Source: Hyphomicrobium sp. 12-62-95
GTDB taxonomy: Bacteria > Pseudomonadota > Alphaproteobacteria > Rhizobiales > Hyphomicrobiaceae
Assembly: GCA_002279935.1 (NCBI GenBank)
Contig: NCCZ01000003.1
Coordinates: 48,501-112,500, forward strand
DNA: 64,000 bases
Reading direction: 5' to 3'
The position numbers and the translations under genes are program-made. The notes under the pieces are model-generated. The model was not told the origin of the DNA, searched no databases, and saw only the letters and a program-made list of their open reading frames with translations. Position 1 is the first letter of the stretch. Each line of letters starts with the position of its first letter. Shown here one piece after another: positions 36,825-45,460 of this stretch.

Positions 36825-37317
36825 GACTCAAACGCTCGCAACGGGGGTTCACAACAGGGACGCCACGCAACAATGTACTTGATTTGTTCCTACCCCGCCA
36901 ACCCTCCCGGGTCAAGCACAAACAGAACAAGACAAGAACAAAAAGAGCAGACGCTGCAACACAAACGCCGCCGGCCTGCCCGAAGCCGGCCCTACCCCGT
37001 CCGCAAACGAAAAATAGAAAATCCGACTGGCGCCATCTTGTGCAGCGCAACCGTAGGGTCGGCCCCGCGTTCACGTGAAAAGCAGGCAAGTCGGCTCAGC
37101 AACTGCCCACGGAGTGCTCAAGCCATGGACAATACAAGCATATTTTTCCCGATGGATTTGGTCGCTTCACGTCCAAGTGTGGCCGGAAAGACCTCACGTC
37201 GAAAGCGAACCTGCGATATACGAAGCTTTCACCATACTCACACTAACGATAGGCCACTGGGTTCGGCCGTTGTCCGGCCCACATCCCATCGTTGAGCATA
37301 AGACTGGAGTTAGCAGA
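36825..37317. other. Intergenic region with the SOS control site
   Basis: This 493-base gap separates imuA (leftward) from an L,D-transpeptidase (rightward). It contains the LexA box at 36925-36939 and a TTCACGTGAA palindrome at 37070-37079. A TTGACC hexamer on the minus strand (36910-36915) could be a -35 element for imuA, but its -10 is poor. Frames running into the L,D-transpeptidase gene from 37075 are an over-extension. No gene is seen. Confidence 0.55.
36925..36939 (-). promoter_or_regulatory. LexA box (GTTC-N7-GTTC)
   Basis: The minus strand reads GTTCTTGTCTTGTTC, the direct-repeat LexA operator of alphaproteobacteria. It lies about 100 bases ahead of the imuA start codon and explains SOS induction of imuA-imuB-dnaE2. 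Confidence 0.82.
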
Positions 37318-38007
37318 ATGCGGGTTTGCTCCATCCTCACCCGGGCCCTGACCATCGTCGGAGCCTCACTCATCATGGCCACCGCTGTACCGGCGGTTGC
37401 TCAAGCGCAATCCCTTTGGGGCGGCGACTCCGAATGGGACGGCAAGCGCTCCACCGTAAGCTTCAATACCAAATTCCGCCCCGGTCAGCTGATCGCGTCG
37501 TTCGGCGACCGCCGGCTCTATTACATCACCAAGCCGGGCACGGCGATCAGCTATCCGATCGCCATCCCGCGCGAGCAGAGCCGCTGGCAAGGCCGCCTCA
37601 ACGTCACCCAGAAGCGCGAAAACCCGTCCTGGACTCCGACGCCCGAAATGCTGCGCGAAAATCCGCGTCTGCCGGCCTGGGTCCCGGGCGGTCATCCCAT
37701 GAACCCTATGGGCGTGCGCGCCCTCTACTTGGGTTCCAGCACCTACCGTATCCATGGCACCGACGCGCCCTGGACCATCGGTGAAGCCGTGTCCAAGGGC
37801 TGCATCCGCATGTTCAATGAAGATGTGCTCGATCTCTATCCGCGCATCCCCGTCGGCACGGTCGTGACCGTCACGTGGGAGCGTTTCAAGACCGGCCCGG
37901 CCATGGCGAGCGAAAGCGAAACCGAACCGGCCGCTCCAGCCAAGCGCCGCATGGTCACCTACGGCCGCAAGGGCGAAACGCCGACGCGCACCGTCGCCGT
38001 CGAATAA
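37318..38007 (+). CDS. L,D-transpeptidase (YkuD), secreted
   Basis: A 229-residue protein with a Sec signal peptide (ILTRALTIVGASLIMATAVPAVAQA). The mature part has FGDRRLYYITKPGTAISYPIAIPRE, the PSWTPTPEMLRENPRLPAWVPGGHPMNPMG segment and the YkuD active site YRIHGTDAPWTIGEAVSKGCIRM with catalytic His and Cys. It crosslinks or trims peptidoglycan in the periplasm. TGGAG stands 8 bases ahead of the ATG at 37318; a long upstream extension of the frame has no ribosome site and is dropped. A strong terminator follows, so it is a single-gene unit. Confidence 0.88.
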   Translation: MRVCSILTRALTIVGASLIMATAVPAVAQAQSLWGGDSEWDGKRSTVSFNTKFRPGQLIASFGDRRLYYITKPGTAISYPIAIPREQSRWQGRLNVTQKRENPSWTPTPEMLRENPRLPAWVPGGHPMNPMGVRALYLGSSTYRIHGTDAPWTIGEAVSKGCIRMFNEDVLDLYPRIPVGTVVTVTWERFKTGPAMASESETEPAAPAKRRMVTYGRKGETPTRTVAVE

Positions 38008-38033
38008 GCGCGACGCGCATTGATTTAAAAGTC

Positions 38034-38070
38034 GGGCGGTCCCTTTCCAGGTGACCGCCCCTTTTGTTTT
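38034..38070 (+). terminator. Rho-independent terminator of the L,D-transpeptidase gene
   Basis: GGGCGGTC (38034-38041) pairs with GACCGCCC (38053-38060), followed by CTTTTGTTTTG on the plus strand, 27 bases after the stop. Confidence 0.85.
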
Positions 38071-38108
38071 GTCCAGTTCAGGCTGTCAGCCTCACCATCG
38101 CACCAAAA

Positions 38109-39149
38109 CTACGTGCCCAGACACGACGTCAACCCCTGCGCCAGATTGCGCAACAGCGCCGCATATGCGCCATCGCCCGGCTCCACCGCCGCGCCCTCCG
38201 GATCGAGCGTCCCCGCCTTCGCCCCCGTACCTTCGATCACCGTTGCCACAAGTTTCGACTTGAACTGCGGCTCGGCAAAAACGCAAGCCACACCGAGCGC
38301 TTTGATCTGGCCGCGGATCTCCGACAGCCGCTTCGCCGAGGGCTGCACCTCCGGCGAAACGGTAATGGCACCCGCCGCCGTCAGCCCAAAACGCTGTTCG
38401 AAATACTGATACGCATCGTGGAACACCACAAACGATTTCCCTTTCACCGCCGCCAGTTCCGCCTCGATCTCCTTGGCCAGCACGTCGATGCCCACAATCG
38501 CCTTATCCGCGTTATCCTTGAAAGTCGCCGTATGCTCCGGCGCCGCTTCGCTCAGCGCGCGCGCAATCTCCCGCACCATGGCCGCGGCATTCTCCGGGTC
38601 GAGCCAGACGTGTCCGTCGCGCACCGTGCCCCCGTCGTGATCGGCGTGCCCATGATCTTTATGTGCATGATCTTTATGGCCATGGTCGTGATGCCCATGA
38701 TCGCCATGGTCGTGCGCCTCGAAGGTATCGCCCGTCCGCTTGTCGAGGAGCTTCAAACCCGGCGCGTCGGCTAAAGTCACGACAGAGACCGACTTCGGCA
38801 ACGACGCCACGATCTTGCGCGTGAACGGCTCGATCTCCTCCGAAACCCGGAAGACCACCCGCGCCGCGTTCAGCGCTCGCGCGTCCGACGGCTTCATGGA
38901 GTAGGTGTGCGGCGACGCTGCCCCCCCAACGAGCAACCGCGGCGCCCCCACATCCCCCATCACCTGCGCCACCAGCGAGTGGATCGACTTGATAGTTGCT
39001 ACAACGTTCAACTCCTCGGCCCGTGCGGTGCCAGGCACCGCAACCAAAGCTGAGGCAAGCCCAATGGCCGCAGCCCGCCCGAAAGATCCCGCCAAGGACT
39101 TGAATAAACTACGAATTTCGCTGCGAAAGCCGGATTGTGCCAATGCCAA
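38109..39149 (-). CDS. znuA: Zinc ABC transporter, periplasmic binding protein
   Basis: A 346-residue cluster 9 binding protein. The signal peptide (GRAAAIGLASALVAVPGTARA) is followed by LNVVATIKSIHSLVAQVMGDVG, the ASPHTYSMKPSDARAL motif with a metal-binding His, a His/Asp-rich loop (HDHGDHGHHDHGHKDHAHK) typical of ZnuA, and VHVWLDPENA-like and FHDAYQYFEQRFGL segments with further His ligands. It captures periplasmic zinc for ZnuB-ZnuC, whose genes lie 18 kb away. A perfectly spaced AGGAGGG precedes a TTG at 39149, taken as the start; the longer frame to 39212 would cross a likely Zur site. Confidence 0.9.
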   Translation of the reverse strand: MALAQSGFRSEIRSLFKSLAGSFGRAAAIGLASALVAVPGTARAEELNVVATIKSIHSLVAQVMGDVGAPRLLVGGAASPHTYSMKPSDARALNAARVVFRVSEEIEPFTRKIVASLPKSVSVVTLADAPGLKLLDKRTGDTFEAHDHGDHGHHDHGHKDHAHKDHGHADHDGGTVRDGHVWLDPENAAAMVREIARALSEAAPEHTATFKDNADKAIVGIDVLAKEIEAELAAVKGKSFVVFHDAYQYFEQRFGLTAAGAITVSPEVQPSAKRLSEIRGQIKALGVACVFAEPQFKSKLVATVIEGTGAKAGTLDPEGAAVEPGDGAYAALLRNLAQGLTSCLGT

Positions 39150-39181
39150 GCGCTTGCCCTCCTGAGTACCGAACTTGCCGG

Positions 39182-39194
39182 TGGATAGTATAAC
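39182..39194. promoter_or_regulatory. Degenerate Zur-like site ahead of znuA
   Basis: The plus strand reads TGGATAGTATAAC: one exact ATAAC half (39190-39194), a 3-base centre and a poor second half. It sits about 33 bases upstream of the proposed TTG start of znuA, where an operator is expected. The match is partial, so the call is tentative. Confidence 0.35.
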
Positions 39195-39405
39195 ATCCAA
39201 CTTGTGCCACATGGCAAAGGGTATGACCAGCCGACGTCAAACAGCTGCCGCCCGGCGTGCCGGTTCGCCCTACCCACGCCACGCCGGTGACGAACAGTGG
39301 TATTGTGCAAAGCTGTAACCATATGTCTGCCGTAACGGGTGCACGAAAAAACGAGCAGGACGCGCGCGAAGGCACTGGGATTGTTCAATGGCAAGGGGAC
39401 GCACC

Positions 39406-40077
39406 ATGACAAGAGCTGCAAGATCAGCGGTTGCGGCAACTCTAGCCGCCGCATCGCTGGCCGCCATATCGCCCCCGGCAGCGGCTCATCCGCACGTCTG
39501 GGTCAATGTCGAGACCACGGTCATGTATGACGCTGGCAAAGTGGCCGGCTTCAAGCACCGCTGGACCTTCGATGACATGTACACCGCCATGGCCGTCCAA
39601 GGTCTCGATAAGAATGGCGACAATGTCTACTCGCGCGACGAACTGGCCGAACTGGCCCAGGTCAATATCGATGGCCTGAAGGATTTTGACTTCTTCACCT
39701 ACGCCCGCATCAAAGAAACGCCCGTCAAGCTCGCCCCGCCGAAGGATTACTGGCTCGAGCACAAGGACGGCGTTCTCTCGCTGAATTTCACCCTTCCCAT
39801 CGCCGAGCCCGTGCCCGCCGACACGCAAGGCTTTGAATTCGCCGTCTACGACCAGACGTTTTTCATCGCCTTCGACCTCGCCAAGGAAAATCCCATTCGC
39901 CTCAGCGAAGGGGCGCCAGCCGGCTGCAGCGCCGTTGTCGGCAACGCCGATAAAGATCTCGCCGATCTGCAGAAGCTCAACGACGCTTTCGGGGGTCAAA
40001 TGACGGCTGGCAATGCCAACGAAGGCGCTGGTCTGGGCTATGCTTCCACCGTCCATCTCTCGTGTGCCAAAACATGA
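39406..40077 (+). CDS. DUF1007 family periplasmic protein
   Basis: A 223-residue secreted protein. After a signal peptide (ATLAAASLAAISPPAAA) the mature part begins HPHVWVNVETTVMYDAGKVAGFKHRWTFDDMY, the start typical of DUF1007 proteins, with an acidic NGDNVYSRDEL loop. The His-x-His at the mature N-terminus may bind metal. Such proteins are encoded beside NicO/RcnA-type transporters, as here, where the next gene starts in an ATGA overlap. The start at 39406 has AAGGGG at 8 bases; an ATG at 39388 has none. It is divergent from znuA, so a link to zinc or nickel traffic is likely but unproven. Confidence 0.8.
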   Translation: MTRAARSAVAATLAAASLAAISPPAAAHPHVWVNVETTVMYDAGKVAGFKHRWTFDDMYTAMAVQGLDKNGDNVYSRDELAELAQVNIDGLKDFDFFTYARIKETPVKLAPPKDYWLEHKDGVLSLNFTLPIAEPVPADTQGFEFAVYDQTFFIAFDLAKENPIRLSEGAPAGCSAVVGNADKDLADLQKLNDAFGGQMTAGNANEGAGLGYASTVHLSCAKT

Positions 40078-41201
40078 TCGCACGCATCGCAGCGCTTCTT
40101 GCACTCGTCTGTCTCGCCGGAATGCTCTCAACACCCGTGATGGCAGCACCTGACGCCGCCACCGGACCCGTTTTCGCCCAGGTCACGCCCGACCGTGCGT
40201 TGACCGCGGGCCGTCCCGGACAGGGCGCGCCAGTTGCCGAACCCGGCATGTTTGCCGGTGTTTACAATTGGCTGCTCACCCAGCAGCAGCGTCTCAACCG
40301 TGAACTCGCCAACGCCGTCAAAGACCTCAAAGAGGCCGGCAGCATCACCGCCACCCTCGTCCTCGGTTTCATTGGCTTCAGCTATGGCGTTCTCCACGCT
40401 GCCGGTCCCGGCCACGGCAAGGCGATTATCTCGTCCTATGTTCTAGCCAACCGCGAAACCGTCCGCCGCGGCATCATGCTGTCGTTTCTCTCCGCCTTCA
40501 TCCAGGCGCTCTCCGCCATCGTGCTCGTTGGCATCCTCTTCATCGTTCTCAACAAGACGAGCATGGAGATGAGCGCCGCCGAGCGTTGGATCGAAACCAT
40601 CAGCTGGGCCTTCGTCGCCGCCGTCGGTGCATGGCTGTTGGTCGGACAGGTTCGCCAAATCCTGGCGCGTCGAAGCCGTGCGCCAGCCGTCAAGGCGCAC
40701 ACGCACACCCGCGCGCCCGCTGCCGCCGCACACGATCATGCTCACGTCCACACCCATGACTGCGGCTGCGATCATCACCATGGCGAATCACACGTCCATC
40801 ACGCGCACACGCACGACGACTGCTGCGGCCATGCGCACATGCCCGATCCCAGCCAACTCCAGGGCGAAATGACGTGGGGCAAAGCGCTTGCCATCGCCTT
40901 CTCCGTCGGCATCCGCCCGTGCACGGGCGCTATTCTGGTGCTCGTTTTCGCGCTTTCCCAAGGGCTGCTCTGGGCCGGCGTCTTCGCCACCTTCGCTATG
41001 GCCATCGGCACCGCCATCACGGTCTCCGTATTGGCCACGCTAGCGGTGGGCTCGCGCGATCTCGCCGCGCGCTTCGGCGGTGAAGATAGCGGGTGGGCCA
41101 CGCTGGTGGCCGACAGCGCCGGCCTCATCGGCGCCAGCCTCGTGCTCCTCATGGGCGCGGTCTTCTTCATGGGCTCTCTGCAGCCGCAAGCCCCGTTCTG
41201 A
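40074..41201 (+). CDS. NicO/RcnA-type nickel/cobalt (metal) transporter
   Basis: A 375-residue membrane protein with a signal-like first helix and about six further helices. It contains LGFIGFSYGVLHAAGPGHGKAIISSYVLANRE with the HAAGPGHGK metal-transport motif, a long His-rich loop (KAHTHTRAPAAAAHDHAH, then DHHHGESHVHHAHTHDDC) and the SVGIRPCTGAILVLVFALSQG segment. That is the pattern of NicO family proteins, which move nickel or cobalt, usually outward. The ATG overlaps the stop of the DUF1007 gene. Divergence from znuA suggests the real substrate might be zinc; direction of transport is not known. Confidence 0.83.
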   Translation: MIARIAALLALVCLAGMLSTPVMAAPDAATGPVFAQVTPDRALTAGRPGQGAPVAEPGMFAGVYNWLLTQQQRLNRELANAVKDLKEAGSITATLVLGFIGFSYGVLHAAGPGHGKAIISSYVLANRETVRRGIMLSFLSAFIQALSAIVLVGILFIVLNKTSMEMSAAERWIETISWAFVAAVGAWLLVGQVRQILARRSRAPAVKAHTHTRAPAAAAHDHAHVHTHDCGCDHHHGESHVHHAHTHDDCCGHAHMPDPSQLQGEMTWGKALAIAFSVGIRPCTGAILVLVFALSQGLLWAGVFATFAMAIGTAITVSVLATLAVGSRDLAARFGGEDSGWATLVADSAGLIGASLVLLMGAVFFMGSLQPQAPF

Positions 41202-41303
41202 TATTAACCACCAGCTGGCTGCCGGCAAAAATCTCCCCTACACTGGCGCGCGTTTTGGATCGGACACGGGATCGTCCCGTTTCCGATCGCGAGGTCCGCC
41301 GCC

Positions 41304-41699
41304 GTGTCCCGTTTTGTTTGCGTTATTGCTGCTGTGATCGTGATGGCGTTGTCCATCGCACCGGTGCGCGCCCTCGTCGATCTCGAAACCTCCGCCCTGC
41401 CCGACAGCCGCTTAGAAGTCCTCGTCGTCGAAATCGACAACTGCATTTACTGCGGACTTTTCCGCCGCGATGTCGCCCCGACCTACACGACGTCGCCCCG
41501 CGCCAAATCGGCTCCCATGCGCTTCGTTGATATCAACGCCCCCGATGTCGACCGGTTAGCCCTCCAGGCCCCGATCGACACCATCCCGACCGTACTCGTC
41601 GTTGAAAACGGTCGCGAAGTCGGCCGCATCGCTGGATATGTCGGACCTGAGATCTTCTTCCACTCCCTGAGCCAGATTCTCCCCGATCGCGGACCCTGA
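41304..41699 (+). CDS. Periplasmic thioredoxin-fold protein with a CxxC motif
   Basis: A 131-residue protein with a Sec signal peptide (VCVIAAVIVMALSIAPVRA). The mature part has a thioredoxin-type pattern: VLVVEIDNCIYCGLFRRDVAP with the redox motif CIYC, a middle MRFVDINAPDVDRLAL strand, and the cis-Pro loop DTIPTVLVVENGREVGRIAGYVG. It resembles SoxW/SoxS-like periplasmic thioredoxins that reduce or oxidise disulfides. A GTG start at 41304 has GAGG upstream. It lies 102 bases after the NicO gene and before a TRAP-type binding protein; no sox genes are near, so the partner is unknown. Confidence 0.75.
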   Translation: MSRFVCVIAAVIVMALSIAPVRALVDLETSALPDSRLEVLVVEIDNCIYCGLFRRDVAPTYTTSPRAKSAPMRFVDINAPDVDRLALQAPIDTIPTVLVVENGREVGRIAGYVGPEIFFHSLSQILPDRGP

Positions 41700-41823
41700 T
41701 TTCCGCTAAGCTTCGCCGCCCAACGCACCCCCAGCCGATCCATGTGCGCCAACCGGCCGTTGAGTTCCGGCCCGCATTCGGCTTTGATGGTCCCTGCATA
41801 CGTTTTGAGCGGAGCCTCCCAGA

Positions 41824-42864
41824 ATGGATCGTCGCGATTTCCTAAAAACGACCGGGGGGCTGGCAGCCCTCACGGCTGGATGCGCGTCGACAGCGGCCGC
41901 GATGCCGGCGGCAGCCGCCGGAGCGGGGCTTTCACAGCGCCGCCTGACGGTCGCGATGCCCTGGACAGCGAACCATGCAGGCTTGGCGGACGACGCCCAC
42001 CGCCTCGCGATCCGCATTCAAACGGCGCTCGGCGACAGCATTGCCCTCGATATGCACCCGGACATCGGTCCCAGAGCTGATATCACGATTGCGCCAGTCT
42101 GTGCCGACACCGCGCTGCATCCAGCCTTTGCATATTTTGGCGGCTTGCCAGGGTCACATTCGCTTTTGCCCATCGAACTCGAAGGCTGGCTCATCACCGG
42201 CGGCGGCCAGGACTTGTGGGACGATCTCGCCGCCCCGCATGGCTTCAAGCCGCTCCTCGCCGGTCACACCGGCTCCAATCCGATCCTCTGGTCGAAGTCG
42301 CCCATTTCGGCGCCTGAAGACCTCTCGGGCCTGAAGGTCGTCGCGCGCGGTCTCGACCGCGACGTCCTTCGTGCGCTGGGCGCGATACCGGTGTTGGGTG
42401 ATGAACAGGCCCTCGGAGCCGCCTTGACTGAGCCCGCAGTGTCCGCCGTCATTTGGGGCAGCCCCGTTCACGCCAGCGCGGTGGGCATTCCGGCGCGCTT
42501 CCCATTTGGTCTTGCCGGCGCATTGGGTCAGTCGGGCGGCGCGCTTGCCGTCAAAGTTGATCTTGCCGTCTGGGAAAACTTCACGCCCGCCGAACAAGCC
42601 GCCGTCCAAGCAGCGCTGAGTGCCGAGTTTCGTGCCGCATTGGCCGATGCCGACATCACGCGGCCCGCAGTCGAACACGCCATTGCCGCGCGCGACGGCG
42701 CCGTCATTAAAATCCCTAATGCCACCTTTGCTGCCGCCGTATCGCGCATCGCCGCAGCCGTCGTCGCGCACACGGCAGCGCACGATCCGATCGCCGCGCG
42801 CATCGATCGCAGCTACAGCGCCTTCAAGCGTGCCGTTCATCCAAACAGCATTAACGTGTCCTGA
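41824..42864 (+). CDS. TRAP-type periplasmic substrate-binding protein, orphan
   Basis: A 346-residue protein with a Tat-like leader (DRRDFLKTTGGLAALTAG). The mature part follows the DctP fold order: a lobe around LTVAMPWTANHAGLADDAHRLA, then PIELEGWLITGGGQDLWDDL, the AGHTGSNPILWSKSPISAPEDLSGLKVVARGLDRDVLRALGAIPV motif that is typical of TRAP binding proteins, and WENFTPAEQAAVQAALSAEF. No DctQ or DctM membrane genes lie next to it, so it is an orphan in this window. The ligand is unknown. Confidence 0.7.
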   Translation: MDRRDFLKTTGGLAALTAGCASTAAAMPAAAAGAGLSQRRLTVAMPWTANHAGLADDAHRLAIRIQTALGDSIALDMHPDIGPRADITIAPVCADTALHPAFAYFGGLPGSHSLLPIELEGWLITGGGQDLWDDLAAPHGFKPLLAGHTGSNPILWSKSPISAPEDLSGLKVVARGLDRDVLRALGAIPVLGDEQALGAALTEPAVSAVIWGSPVHASAVGIPARFPFGLAGALGQSGGALAVKVDLAVWENFTPAEQAAVQAALSAEFRAALADADITRPAVEHAIAARDGAVIKIPNATFAAAVSRIAAAVVAHTAAHDPIAARIDRSYSAFKRAVHPNSINVS

Positions 42865-42986
42865 CGCCGTAGCCCGCGCCGGTTTTCACCCCCCGTACGC
42901 TTTGTGTTTGTGACAAGTTGGTATAGGAATTGAATGTGTGTTTCAGCACAATCATACATTGACACTCGAGTAGCGCGGACAGCGGC

Positions 42987-43292
42987 ATGAACATCCCGCC
43001 CAATGATTTGAAACCGGCACTGCAGTCCCGGGACGGCGCCGAAGACCGCATGGAGCAGATCCGCGAACTTCTCGTCGGCGAACACCTGCGTATTCAAGAA
43101 GCCCGCCTTGCCGCCGTCGAAAGCCGTCTGCGCGATCTGGAAGGCCTCGTCTTCCGCCGCGTCGACGCCCTCACCGCCCGCATAGAGGCACTTGCCGCCG
43201 ACACTGGATCCGACCGCCGTGCGGCCTTCGATGAGTTGTCGCGCATGGTGCTCGACCTCTCCGAAAATATTCACCGCCTGTCGCGCGGCTGA
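42987..43292 (+). CDS. Small coiled-coil protein, first gene of the GTPase operon
   Basis: A 101-residue, charged, almost wholly helical protein (MEQIRELLVGEHLRIQEARLAAVESRLRDLEGLVFRRVDALTARIEALAADTGSD), a likely dimeric coiled coil with no membrane segment. It ends 17 bases before the OmpA-like gene, on the same strand, so the two are almost certainly co-transcribed. Its N-terminal half and the next protein's N-terminus share a similar style (repeated Arg/Ala/Glu heptads), suggesting they may pair. I do not recognise a named family. No catalytic motif is seen. Confidence 0.72.
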   Translation: MNIPPNDLKPALQSRDGAEDRMEQIRELLVGEHLRIQEARLAAVESRLRDLEGLVFRRVDALTARIEALAADTGSDRRAAFDELSRMVLDLSENIHRLSRG

Positions 43293-43309
43293 CGGGAGCT
43301 CGGGCCGAC

Positions 43310-45460
43310 ATGGGTGAGGTGCCGGCGATGCCCGACAGCATTGATCGCTTAAAGCAGCTGCTCTTCGACAGCGAAGCGCAGACGCTCGCCGATCTCGCCA
43401 AACGCATCGATGCGCTCGCCGGCAAAACATCCTCTGCCGAAGCCGGATTGTCCGCCGCTCTCCGCAGCCTTGGCGAAAGCGAAGGCCGCAGCCGCGCCGA
43501 AATCGCCGCCCGCATCGACGAGATCGCTGCACGCGTCGGTGACGATGCCCGACTCGAACAGAGCGTCGCCGCCATTCTCGACGGCGCTCTCCGCCGCGCC
43601 GAGAGCGAAAAGCACGCCGACATCTCCGATGCCGTCGCACCCTTCGTCGTCAACACTGTCCGCACCGAAATCCGCAACAGCAAGGATGAACTGGTCGAAG
43701 CGCTCTATCCCGTCACCGGCCGTATCGTGAAAGCCTATGTCGCGAGCGCCATGAAGGACCTCGTCGACCAGATCAACCGCCGCCTTGAGATGAACCCGGT
43801 GATGCTGCGACTGCGCAGCCTCACCACCGGCCGCTCCGTCGCCGAACTCGCCATCGCCGACAGCCAGCGCCTCACCGTCGAAGAATTGTATTTGATCCGG
43901 CGCGGCACCGGCGAACTCGTCGAGCGTTGGCCCACCGACGGCAGCGGCAATCGCGATCAAGTCATGAGCGGCGTTCTCACCGCCATCAACGAATTCGCCA
44001 CCGAAGCCTTCGACGCCGATGGCAATGCCATGCGCCACATCGATCTCGGCGGCGATCGCGTCTATTTGCGCGAGTCGGTGGCATACTTGCTCGCCGCCAA
44101 ATGCTCCGGCTCCGCCCCCGTCGCCGTCGAACAGTTGATCGACGATGCCTTCCTCGACTCGGTGGGTAAGCTGGGCTCCGCCGCGCGCGACGACCGGCCC
44201 GCCGTACTGTCCGGCCTCGCCGATACGCTCACGTCGTCGATTGCCGAAAAGCAGGCCGAACTCGCAGGCCGCAGCGGCGGCATCAGCCCAATCAAGTTGG
44301 TCGCAGCCCTCATCGGCCTTCCTCTCGCCGCCTGGATCGCTTGGACGCTCTACGCTGATTGGCGCGTTGGCCGAACCGAACGCATCGCGCGCGATGTTCT
44401 CACACAGAGCGCGGAGATCCGCGGCTATCCTGCTGAAATTGTGGTGGGCCGCCTCGGCGAAAGCCTCACCGTCACGGGCCTCGTTCCAGTCGCCAGTGCC
44501 AAGCACACGGTTATCGATCGCCTGAAGCGCGCACTCCCGGGCGTAATGATCGCCGACGAATTGGCCGCCGTCCCCAACCCGCTCGCCGATGTCGAACCCG
44601 AACTCGATCGCCTGCGCGGCAAGGCCGATGAATTGAGCCGCACTATCGCGACGGAAGCCGACGCGTTGAGCCGTACGATCGCCAGCGAAACCGTCGAATT
44701 GAATCGGAAGATCGTAGAAGAAGCAGAAAAGCGCGATCGGGACCGCGCCGCCACCCGCCTTTCCCGCGCCCGCTCGATCATTGCGTCGCTGACAGCCGAC
44801 CTGCCCGCCAGCGAACAGGCCCGCTCCAAGGCGGCGCTAGCCGAATTCGATCGCACTCTGAGCGACATTGAAAAGTCCGAAGCGAAGGACCTGACGAACG
44901 CGGCCAACCGGACACGCTTCGCCACGGAAAGCCTTTCAGCCCTTCTTGCCGCCCGCCCGCAGGATGCGGCCGCCCCTGCTGGCAACGCAACGCCAGTGTC
45001 CGCCGTTCTTGCCGCCGCCGAGGAAGCCGAGATCGTGGCGCTTGCTCTCGCTCAGACCGTTGCGCTGCGCAAATCTCTCCCCGTCCAGACCGCGCGCGAA
45101 AAGCTCGAAGCTTGGACCCGCGCGCACGCCATTTTCTTCTCTGAAGCTGATGCCTACCGCGATGTCGCGGTCTCCAAGAAGCACCTGACCGACTTGGCCG
45201 CCCTGATGTCTGGCAACAGCACGGTGGTCCGCATCGTCGGCTATACCGATGGCCTGGGCGGCGCGGATCGCAATTCGCCGTTGAGCTTATCGCGTGCCAA
45301 CAAGGTCGAGGCCGATCTCGTCGCAGCCGGCGTGCCGCGCAGCCGCCTCGTCGTCATTGGTCGCACCGACTTGCGCAACATCTCCAACGACGAAGGCACC
45401 GGCAGCCCCAACCGCCGCGTTGAATTCGAAGTCGGCTTCGAGGGCGAGGCGCCGCGATGA
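43310..45460 (+). CDS. Single-pass membrane protein with periplasmic OmpA-like domain
   Basis: A 716-residue protein. Residues 1-320 are charged, helical and probably cytoplasmic (with IDALAGKTSSAEAGLSAALR repeats); a membrane helix lies near 326-345 (KLVAALIGLPLAAWIAWTLY). A BON-like unit follows (SLTVTGLVPVASAKHTVIDRL), then a coiled coil, and finally an OmpA-like peptidoglycan-binding domain (about 600-716) with IVGYTDGLGGADRNSPLSLSRANKV and GSPNRRVEFEV. It should tether the cell wall to the cytoplasm. Starts at 43310 and 43328 both have weak ribosome sites. Its stop overlaps the GTPase start as ATGA, indicating coupling. Confidence 0.85.
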   Translation: MGEVPAMPDSIDRLKQLLFDSEAQTLADLAKRIDALAGKTSSAEAGLSAALRSLGESEGRSRAEIAARIDEIAARVGDDARLEQSVAAILDGALRRAESEKHADISDAVAPFVVNTVRTEIRNSKDELVEALYPVTGRIVKAYVASAMKDLVDQINRRLEMNPVMLRLRSLTTGRSVAELAIADSQRLTVEELYLIRRGTGELVERWPTDGSGNRDQVMSGVLTAINEFATEAFDADGNAMRHIDLGGDRVYLRESVAYLLAAKCSGSAPVAVEQLIDDAFLDSVGKLGSAARDDRPAVLSGLADTLTSSIAEKQAELAGRSGGISPIKLVAALIGLPLAAWIAWTLYADWRVGRTERIARDVLTQSAEIRGYPAEIVVGRLGESLTVTGLVPVASAKHTVIDRLKRALPGVMIADELAAVPNPLADVEPELDRLRGKADELSRTIATEADALSRTIASETVELNRKIVEEAEKRDRDRAATRLSRARSIIASLTADLPASEQARSKAALAEFDRTLSDIEKSEAKDLTNAANRTRFATESLSALLAARPQDAAAPAGNATPVSAVLAAAEEAEIVALALAQTVALRKSLPVQTAREKLEAWTRAHAIFFSEADAYRDVAVSKKHLTDLAALMSGNSTVVRIVGYTDGLGGADRNSPLSLSRANKVEADLVAAGVPRSRLVVIGRTDLRNISNDEGTGSPNRRVEFEVGFEGEAPR

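Noticed and set aside
37075..37317. N-terminal extension of the L,D-transpeptidase
   Set aside because: The extension lacks a ribosome site, and the signal peptide and TGGAG-preceded ATG at 37318 fit a secreted enzyme.
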